Shown here piece by piece: positions 1-5,115 of a DNA stretch of 5,825 nt (position 1 is its first letter; each line of letters opens with the position of its first letter). Position numbers and translations under genes: made by a program. The notes under the pieces were generated by a model. The model saw only the letters and a program-made list of their open reading frames with translations, had not been told where the DNA came from and did no database searches. Source of the stretch: Thermoanaerobaculales bacterium (GTDB taxonomy: Bacteria > Acidobacteriota > Thermoanaerobaculia > Thermoanaerobaculales > Sulfomarinibacteraceae); NCBI GenBank assembly GCA_029932545.1, contig JAOZPW010000218.1:1-5825 (forward strand). Direction: 5' to 3'.

Positions 1-893
1 CCAGCCATGGCGCCATAGGCCACGGCCCCGTTCAACGTCTTCGCATTTTCCTTGAGGTCGCCGCCCATTCGGGCAATCACTTCAGCCACCGATATCGGCC
101 ATGCCGCGCTGAAATCACCCGAGAAATCGAGCACAGGATCAGCTCCGGATGGTTCAATCATGGTCTCGAAGGTCAGGTCGTACCCAAGGTCCTCTCTGAT
201 CTCATCGAGGTAGACCATCGCCGAGAGCAAGATATCCTGAATCCTCCCGATAGGGACCTCGCTGGGCTCGATCGCAATCTCGAAATCTACCTGAAATCTG
301 CCGGTCTCCAGAAGGAAGATCCGACGCATCGCGTCAACACCTTGAAAACCAGCCCATCGAGCCCGAATAACCTGTCTGTCCGAAACCTCAACAGCGGCAT
401 CCATATCGGGAAGCTCAATCAGGCCATTCTTGCCGCCAAGATCCATCGTCTGCAACAATTCTTCCACGCTGACCGGACCCAATTGACCACCGAACGTCCT
501 CTGCAGTCGGCGAAAGCGCTCCCCTCGACGGAGAGCAACCGTTACCCGGGCCATCAACTCAGCTCGGTCAAAGGGCTTGACGATATAATCGTCGGCCCCC
601 ATTTGCAGGCCCTTGACCTTGAGGTTTGGGCGATCCAGGCTTGAGAGGAACATCACAGGAATGTCCACCAGAGACCGTATGCCCTTCATTCGTTCCAGGA
701 CTGCAAAACCGTCAAGAATCGGCATCTGAATATCTAGCAGCACCAGATCAGGCGGTTCCCGGTCCATAGACTCCAGGCCTTCAGCCCCGTTGAAGGCGTG
801 CAACACCTCGTAACCGGAGTACTTCAAGTAGGCGCCGACGACATCGTGGACCTCTTTGCTGTCATCGATGATCAGAATCCTGTAGCCGCTCAT
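1..893 (-). CDS. Response regulator, receiver plus DUF4388 (PATAN-like) domain, partial (3' end outside window)
   Basis: I translated this on the minus strand from the ATG at 893-891; 297 codons are open to the left edge with no stop, so the C-terminus is missing. Residues about 4-120 are a receiver: acidic pair D10/D11, phospho-acceptor D54 in LLLDIQMPILDGF, S84/S85 at the switch position, and K106 in the VKPF motif. Residues about 134-204 match DUF4388: an FGGQLGPVSVEELLQ start, a central NGLIEL strand and a closing ETGRFQVDF. This domain occurs as an output or adaptor in many regulators from gliding and delta-type bacteria, and it does not bind DNA as far as is known. Residues 205-297 match no domain I recognise. 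The start overlaps the stop of the upstream kinase gene (ATGA), so the two are probably translationally coupled and this is the likely cognate partner. Output mechanism is unknown. Confidence 0.88.
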   Translation of the reverse strand, partial: MSGYRILIIDDSKEVHDVVGAYLKYSGYEVLHAFNGAEGLESMDREPPDLVLLDIQMPILDGFAVLERMKGIRSLVDIPVMFLSSLDRPNLKVKGLQMGADDYIVKPFDRAELMARVTVALRRGERFRRLQRTFGGQLGPVSVEELLQTMDLGGKNGLIELPDMDAAVEVSDRQVIRARWAGFQGVDAMRRIFLLETGRFQVDFEIAIEPSEVPIGRIQDILLSAMVYLDEIREDLGYDLTFETMIEPSGADPVLDFSGDFSAAWPISVAEVIARMGGDLKENAKTLNGAVAYGAMA

Positions 894-3169
894 CGTCTCC
901 CCTCCCCGGGCTGCGCCACGGTTGGGTCATTTCCCAGAGCCCTCAGATTTTCAGGATCTGCCATCGGCAACCGAACCACGAAGAGGCACCCACCCCCCTC
1001 ACGATTCTCGGCCGTGACCGATCCCCCGTGATTTTCGACCAGTTGCCGGGTGATATAGAGACCCAGGCCCACTCCAAATACCCTCTCGGCCACCTGGGCG
1101 CCGGAAGCCGCCTGGAAGTGACGATCAAAGATTCTCTCAATGTCGCCTTCCGGTATTCCCGGCCCCCGATCACCGACAGTGATTACCTGGACTCCCGGCT
1201 CATGCTCGAGAGCAACTTCGATCGTGCTCTTTTCCGGTGCGAATTTGACAGCGTTGGAAAGGAGATTGTTAAAAACCTGCTCCAGCCGGCCAGAGTCGGC
1301 AAGCGTCGGAGTTGAGGTTCCATCGGTCGCCAGCGAAATTTTGATGCCCTTGTCCCGTGCCACGGATCGTGCCGTAACAACACAGCATTCGAGGAGGTCA
1401 TCGAGCCGAGTCGGGGCCAGTACCATGCTGATTCCGTCGGATTCAATTTTCTCGGCATCCAGGATATCTGAGATGAACGAGCTGAGCTTCCGGCCCGAGG
1501 TGATGATCTGGTCGATAAAACCAGCTTTGCTGTCATCATCCAAATCTGGGCCCAGGTCCCGCAAGAGATTTGCAACGCTGATCATCGCGTGAAGTGGCGA
1601 CTTAAGGTCGTGGGAGGTAATGGCCACCATGTCACTCTTGAGGCGATTGAGCCTCTCCAACTCAGTGTTCTGCTTTTCAAGCTGCACAAGCAGCTCCTTC
1701 TGCCGGGTAATATCGATCTGAACACCGATGTAGTGGCTAATGACTCCGGTGTCGTCTCTCAAGCCGGAGATGGTGGCAAATGCCCAGTATTTCGATCCAT
1801 CTTTCTTGATGTTGTGGAACTCCCCGCTCCAGGTCTCTCCCTGGGAAATCGTGGTCCAGAGTTCGTCGAAAACCATCTGAGAGGTTTCAGTACCCTTCAA
1901 AATTCTCGGATTTTGCCCTATCGCCTCCTCGCTTGAATAACCCGTCGTTTCGCAGAACTGCGGATTGACATACTCGATCGCCCCCTCCATATCTGTGATG
2001 ATGACCAGGACCGGGCTTTGTTCGACGGCCCGATTGAGTTTCCGGATCTCGTTTTCGGCCCCCATCCTCTCGGTAAGGTCCTCACAGCAGGTCACCAGGC
2101 CGACCGGCGCGCCCCTGGAATTGCGAACAACATCTGAAAAGAGCTGAACAGGGAAGGTCGTACCGTCCGCCCGGGCGTTGACACTCTGCCTCGTCCAGCG
2201 CGCAGGTCTCTCGATCCAGCTGTCGTTCGATCCCTCCTGGCCCTTGGTCCCCAGGGACCGGGCCGAACGGCCGAGTAGTTCGCCTTGCTCAAAGCCGTGC
2301 ATCTCCGCCTCGGCCTCGTTGACGTACAGGATCTTCCGATCCAGATCGGTCATCGTCACGCCGATCTGCATCGAATCCACTGCCAACTTGAAGCCCTTGA
2401 GTTCCTTGAGCAGGCGTTCTTTCTCGGTCACGTCCCTCAGGATCAGGACGGCGCCGATCGGTTCGGACATTGAGTCTTTTAACGGTCTTGACGTCAGATG
2501 AACCGACCGTTCAACTCCATCAGCCCCGATCATCGTGATCAGCCGATCGACCTCCGAACCGATCCTTTTCTCCACCGCCCTGGTGACGATGGTTTCGACA
2601 TTGGCAGCAGGCCCGGGAATCGCCAAAGACAACACTTCGGCCAGAGGCTTCCCCATACACGAGTGACCGAGCAAAGCCTCCCCAGCCGTGTTGACAAAGG
2701 TCACAATACCTTCAATATCGACACTGACAACACCGTCGGCGATACTGCCCAGCACGGTCGAAAACCAGTCCCTGCTGTTCTGAACATGTTGATCCAGATG
2801 GTGCCGATGGAGTGCGGTTTCCACCGCCGCCACCAACTGCTCAGCCCTGAAGGGTTTGGCGACGAATCCGTAGGGGCCCGCCCGTTGAATCCTTTCAAGA
2901 ATGGCCTTGTCGGTGTAGCTGGAGAGAAAAACGACGGGGACATCAACATCGGCCAGAATTCGCTCGGCAGTTTCAATGCCGTTGAGGTCTCCCTCAAGAT
3001 TGATATCCATCAGCACGAGATCTGGGTTGCAGGCCGCAACCATGGCGATGGCTTCCTCACCCGAGGTCGCCATGCAACACGACGCATAGCCCTCGCCAAC
3101 GAGGATACCCTGGACCAATCGCTGGAACAGGGGATCGTCCTCGACCAGCAGAACTCTCCCTTTACTCAC
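890..3169 (-). CDS. Soluble hybrid-type histidine kinase: receiver, three PAS domains, HisKA, HATPase_c
   Basis: Numbering is from the GTG at 3169 (759 aa). Residues about 4-119 are a receiver (E10, D11, D12; phospho-acceptor D55; K105 in AKPF). PAS1 spans about 134-249, PAS2 256-372 and PAS3 379-492, each ending in a D(V/L/I)T(E/R) PAC signature. A short coiled linker leads to HisKA with the H-box SHDLKSPLH, phospho-site H520. The HATPase_c domain shows the N-box (N635, N639), G1 box D667-R-G-P-G, an F-box near 679-685 and G2 box GVGLGL (699-704). There is no transmembrane segment or signal peptide, so signals should be cytoplasmic. The start is uncertain: GTG-ATG at 3202/3199 lengthens the protein to 770/769 aa, but GTG 3169 has a better ribosome binding site and starts right before the receiver. 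The receiver sits upstream rather than at the C-terminus, where it may gate the kinase or accept phosphate from another source. Confidence 0.93.
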   Translation of the reverse strand: MSKGRVLLVEDDPLFQRLVQGILVGEGYASCCMATSGEEAIAMVAACNPDLVLMDINLEGDLNGIETAERILADVDVPVVFLSSYTDKAILERIQRAGPYGFVAKPFRAEQLVAAVETALHRHHLDQHVQNSRDWFSTVLGSIADGVVSVDIEGIVTFVNTAGEALLGHSCMGKPLAEVLSLAIPGPAANVETIVTRAVEKRIGSEVDRLITMIGADGVERSVHLTSRPLKDSMSEPIGAVLILRDVTEKERLLKELKGFKLAVDSMQIGVTMTDLDRKILYVNEAEAEMHGFEQGELLGRSARSLGTKGQEGSNDSWIERPARWTRQSVNARADGTTFPVQLFSDVVRNSRGAPVGLVTCCEDLTERMGAENEIRKLNRAVEQSPVLVIITDMEGAIEYVNPQFCETTGYSSEEAIGQNPRILKGTETSQMVFDELWTTISQGETWSGEFHNIKKDGSKYWAFATISGLRDDTGVISHYIGVQIDITRQKELLVQLEKQNTELERLNRLKSDMVAITSHDLKSPLHAMISVANLLRDLGPDLDDDSKAGFIDQIITSGRKLSSFISDILDAEKIESDGISMVLAPTRLDDLLECCVVTARSVARDKGIKISLATDGTSTPTLADSGRLEQVFNNLLSNAVKFAPEKSTIEVALEHEPGVQVITVGDRGPGIPEGDIERIFDRHFQAASGAQVAERVFGVGLGLYITRQLVENHGGSVTAENREGGGCLFVVRLPMADPENLRALGNDPTVAQPGEGRR
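901..905 (-). promoter_or_regulatory. Ribosome binding site and ATGA overlap for the response regulator gene
   Basis: Minus-strand GGAGG lies 7 nt before ATG 893, inside the last codons of the kinase gene. The kinase stop TGA (892-890) and the regulator ATG (893-891) share ATGA. Such overlap usually means coupled translation and balanced amounts of kinase and regulator. Confidence 0.75.
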
Positions 3170-3173
3170 GGGC

Positions 3174-3181
3174 TCACCTTT
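3174..3181 (-). promoter_or_regulatory. Ribosome binding site that favours the GTG 3169 start of the kinase
   Basis: Minus-strand AAAGGTGA sits 4 nt before GTG 3169. The upstream GTG-ATG pair at 3202/3199 has only a distant AGG. The site therefore argues for a 759-aa kinase that begins MSKGRVLLVEDD, the usual distance from a receiver's first strand. Confidence 0.5.
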
Positions 3182-3224
3182 CCCAATGTCAGCAACCATC
3201 ACGGTGTGCCTGAAATCCCCCGCC

Positions 3225-3974
3225 CTACTGAGGCACGACGAAGGTCTCGCTCATCAAGTCCAAACCACATTCCAGACCATCGACCCAGTCGATGAACCGG
3301 TTCGACAGTTCCGGCGTGCCGAACATGGCGCCATGCTGGGGTGCGATGATGTCGATATCCAGCGTCCGTACCATGCGGACCCACATCTTCAGCGCCGAAC
3401 TGCTCGGCATGTAACGCCGGTGAAAACCCTCCATGTACTGGATGTGGCTGTCGAAATCCTCGACCATACTGTAATCACAGCCCAAGGACGCACCCAAATC
3501 GCCTGAATAGAGGATCTTCGACACCGGATCGTAGACCTGAAAATTTCCGGCCGAGTGCAGAAAATGGGCCGGTATGACCTTGAGATCGACCCCTCCTACG
3601 TTGATCGTCATGCCTTCATCAGGAACCGGATGAATCCTGTTTATAACCAATTCATCTACACCAAAGTGGGGGATAAACCGCATCCACAGCGCCGAAAGAT
3701 AAGCCTGAGCATCACTCATCATCAGCCAGGCGTTGGCGGCAGCAATGATGTCGGGGTCCTGGTGGGAAAAAAAGATGTGCTTGAGATTCCTCATAGGAAC
3801 CGCCGATGAGATCAGCGCAAACAGCGCCGAGTGAACCTTGTGGCCACCCGGGTCGAGGATCATGGCCTCATCACCGTGGGAAATGATGTGCTGGTTTGCC
3901 TGAACCATGCTCCCGGACGACAAATCGTCGAATAGAAAGCTCTTGTGTTCCCCTGATTCGAAAAGCGTAATCAT
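3225..3974 (-). CDS. MBL-fold protein of the ODP (oxygen-binding diiron protein) / flavodiiron-core type, 249 aa
   Basis: The protein is a single metallo-beta-lactamase fold with no flavodoxin or rubredoxin extension. The metal motif is SHQDPDI (H71, D73, D75), followed by H137 in PAHFLH, D159 in LYSGDLG and H214 in APQHGAMF. This matches the order of the six iron ligands of flavodiiron proteins (H-x-E-x-D, H, D, H), with Asp replacing the usual Glu. It differs from the HxHxDH zinc-hydrolase motif of lactamases and glyoxalase II, so a diiron site is more likely than a zinc hydrolase. Related stand-alone proteins are known as ODPs; the one from Treponema denticola senses oxygen for chemotaxis. 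The gene lies 18 bp after the Roadblock gene and just before the kinase gene, which supports a sensory rather than metabolic role. The ligand (O2, NO or other) is inferred, not shown. A degenerate or zinc-loaded MBL remains possible. Confidence 0.9.
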   Translation of the reverse strand: MITLFESGEHKSFLFDDLSSGSMVQANQHIISHGDEAMILDPGGHKVHSALFALISSAVPMRNLKHIFFSHQDPDIIAAANAWLMMSDAQAYLSALWMRFIPHFGVDELVINRIHPVPDEGMTINVGGVDLKVIPAHFLHSAGNFQVYDPVSKILYSGDLGASLGCDYSMVEDFDSHIQYMEGFHRRYMPSSSALKMWVRMVRTLDIDIIAPQHGAMFGTPELSNRFIDWVDGLECGLDLMSETFVVPQ

Positions 3975-3980
3975 TATCTG

Positions 3981-3986
3981 ACCTCC
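3981..3986 (-). promoter_or_regulatory. Strong ribosome binding site of the MBL-fold (ODP-like) gene
   Basis: Minus-strand GGAGGT ends 6 nt before ATG 3974, within the 18-bp gap after the Roadblock stop. It fixes the start of the MBL-fold gene and is the best Shine-Dalgarno match in the window, suggesting good translation of this protein. Confidence 0.8.
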
Positions 3987-3992
3987 AGTTTT

Positions 3993-4361
3993 CTAGGAAA
4001 GAATTGCTGCAGCTTGCTCCGCAGCCCGACCCATGTCCAGGAACAGAAGGCCCAGTTTCGCGTCTTTTCGCGCAAGGCCGACCAGCACTCCGTGCTCCCC
4101 CGCCTGCATCATGACGACAAAGCCTTGATCACCCTTGAGGAAGAGTTGCTCGATCGTGCCCCTGTTCAACTCGGATGCCGTTCGGGCGCCCATCGACAGC
4201 ATGGCGGCACTCATTGCTGCGACCCGCGCTTCCTCGACGCCTTGGGGCAGGGCACTGGCCATCATCAGGCCGTCTTCAGAGACTACAGCACACGCCTCCA
4301 CGTCACTGGAACTCCCAGACAGCTCAGTCAACACCTTGTTCAGTTCTTCGATTCTCGACAT
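3993..4361 (-). CDS. Roadblock/LC7 (MglB-like) domain protein, 122 aa
   Basis: A single Roadblock/LC7 domain fills the protein. It begins with an amphipathic helix (SRIEELNKVLTEL), then a strand and turn VEACAVVSEDGLMMASALP, a long Ala/Met-rich helix (residues about 43-66), and two closing strands, GFVVMMQAGEHGVLVGLAR and LGLLFLDM. Length and layout are typical for bacterial members of the MglB group, which form homodimers and act as GTPase-activating or scaffold partners of MglA-type Ras-like GTPases. No GTPase gene is in the window. It is the first gene of the minus-strand operon, ahead of the diiron-type MBL gene, and its start is preceded by a G-rich ribosome binding site at about 4367-4371. 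Role here is unknown; it could couple the sensor to a GTPase encoded elsewhere or organise the signalling complex. Confidence 0.9.
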   Translation of the reverse strand: MSRIEELNKVLTELSGSSSDVEACAVVSEDGLMMASALPQGVEEARVAAMSAAMLSMGARTASELNRGTIEQLFLKGDQGFVVMMQAGEHGVLVGLARKDAKLGLLFLDMGRAAEQAAAILS

Positions 4362-4434
4362 CTTGTCCCCCTTTTTGCCGCGTCACCAGCTATCCATCAA
4401 TCGTGACCCTGAGTCCTCACTCGATAACCCGGCC

Positions 4435-4462
4435 ATTCAACCTACACCGGAGACTCCGTCAA
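4435..4462 (-). promoter_or_regulatory. Candidate sigma70-type promoter of the Roadblock-MBL-kinase-regulator operon
   Basis: On the minus strand a TTGACG box (4462-4457, five of six matches to TTGACA) is followed after 16 nt by TTGAAT (4440-4435, four of six matches to TATAAT). Transcription would begin near 4428, leaving a leader of about 65 nt before ATG 4361. The -10 is poor, so this is a candidate only; an activator could compensate. Confidence 0.35.
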
Positions 4463-4466
4463 GTGA

Positions 4467-4484
4467 ATCAGGTGATCTCCTGAT
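4467..4484. promoter_or_regulatory. 18-bp palindrome, operator candidate in the divergent intergenic region
   Basis: ATCAGGTGATCTCCTGAT has perfect 6-bp arms (ATCAGG/CCTGAT) and a GATC core on the same symmetry centre; 16 of 18 positions obey the dyad. It lies 4 bp upstream of the candidate -35 box of the minus-strand operon and about 80 bp before the Hpt start. Position and symmetry suit a dimeric DNA-binding regulator. No family can be named from it. Confidence 0.45.
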
Positions 4485-4566
4485 ACCTTCCTTCCAAAAA
4501 CCCGAGAGAGTAGACATCACGGGATCCCTCCCAGTCGATTTCCATCTCGGTGGGGTCGGTATTAGA

Positions 4567-4935
4567 ATGTCGATGATGAGTGACACCGTTCCTGAGGTCT
4601 TCGAGACCCCTGTCCTCGACACATCCGCCGGGCTGCTTTCGACCGGCGGGGATCCTGAGCTCCTCAACGAGTTGGTGTTGCTCTTCATTCAGATGGTTCC
4701 TGCACAGCTGGCAACAATGAAGGAGGCCGTCGCCACAAGTGACAGCACTTCAATGAGACGTGAAGCGCACTCTCTCAAAGGCGCCGCCGGCGCCCTGGGC
4801 GCCGTCAAGATCCGGAAACTCGCAGAAGACATCGAGGTTCTGGCCGACCAGGGCGACGTGGAGACCGCCCAGCCATTGGTCGAGACGATTGAAAGACTGA
4901 TCACCCAGCTCAAACAGGAAAACACAGCCGATTAA
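4567..4935 (+). CDS. Stand-alone Hpt (histidine phosphotransfer) domain protein, 122 aa
   Basis: Residues about 18-118 form an Hpt four-helix bundle: DPELLNELVLLFIQMVPAQLATMKEAV leads into the hallmark REAHSLKGAAGALGA, with H68 as the phospho-site, then ...LAEDIEVLADQGDVETAQPLVETIERLITQL. No other domain is present, so it is a free cytoplasmic phosphorelay shuttle. The reading frame stays open back to 4135, but that part is antisense to the Roadblock gene and of poor composition, so I start at ATG 4567; ATG 4573 and 4576 are equally possible and cost only two or three residues. The ribosome binding site is weak (GGTGGGG at 4549-4555, 11 nt away). It is transcribed divergently from the kinase operon, whose N-terminal receiver and separate regulator are natural partners. 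Confidence 0.88.
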   Translation: MSMMSDTVPEVFETPVLDTSAGLLSTGGDPELLNELVLLFIQMVPAQLATMKEAVATSDSTSMRREAHSLKGAAGALGAVKIRKLAEDIEVLADQGDVETAQPLVETIERLITQLKQENTAD

Positions 4936-4953
4936 CCAACTCGGCTGAGCCGA
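4925..4953 (+). other. Overlapping hairpins at the end of the Hpt gene
   Basis: CAGCCGA (4925-4931) can pair with TCGGCTG (4941-4947) as a 7-bp stem with a 9-nt loop. TCGGC can instead pair with GCCGA (4949-4953) around TGA. The two structures compete and span the stop codon. No T-tract follows, so this is not a standard intrinsic terminator, though it may stabilise the mRNA end or attenuate read-through. Confidence 0.3.
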
Positions 4954-5115
4954 AACCAATACAGCCCCGCCGGACTCCACCCACCACATGACGGACCTGA
5001 AACTCACATATTTATCAGGGATTTGGAAGGGCCGTGTCAGGAGATATCCCGATAACCAAGTATGGTTTCCCCGTGTAGCGTAGGCAAAGTCTTTTTGAAA
5101 GGAACGAACTACGCC
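4936..5115 (+). other. Leader region upstream of the globin-sensor gene
   Basis: This 180-bp gap has no ORF of note. It contains an imperfect inverted repeat (5013-5022 with 5046-5054, one bulged base) and a second, 6-bp stem, GCGTAG (5078-5083) with CTACGC (5109-5114), which would enclose the purine-rich AAAGGA at 5098-5103. No clear promoter boxes are visible. The gap suggests that the globin gene may have its own promoter rather than simply following the Hpt gene. Confidence 0.45.

Larger units (their letters stand above)
4362..4566. other. Divergent intergenic region between the Roadblock operon and the Hpt gene
   Basis: This 205-bp stretch separates two divergently transcribed units and must hold promoters for both. 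I see a candidate promoter and a palindrome for the minus-strand side. I find no convincing -35/-10 pair, sigma54 box or riboswitch for the Hpt side. Confidence 0.7.

Noticed and set aside
2498..3295. Plus-strand open frame (265 codons) opposite the kinase gene
   Set aside because: It lies antisense to the receiver and PAS1 of the kinase, has a low-complexity His/Arg/Pro/Asp-rich translation and no motif.
3225..3974. Annotation as beta-lactamase or glyoxalase II type zinc hydrolase
   Set aside because: The HxHxDH zinc motif is absent; HxDxD plus the later H, D and H fit a flavodiiron/ODP-type site better.
4135..4566. N-terminal extension of the Hpt frame
   Set aside because: The frame is open but runs antisense through the Roadblock gene and across the divergent promoter region; its translation is Ser/Pro-rich and has no domain. 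ATG 4567 gives a normal stand-alone Hpt protein.
4941..4953. Intrinsic terminator after the Hpt gene
   Set aside because: The hairpin has a short stem and is followed by AAACCAAT rather than a T-tract, so it does not meet the usual criteria; it is listed only as a hairpin.
5034..5115. Possible c-di-GMP (GEMM) riboswitch, because GGCAAAG occurs upstream of a possible c-di-GMP-related gene
   Set aside because: The conserved GEMM core segments and the pairing stems are not present in order; only a short similarity exists.
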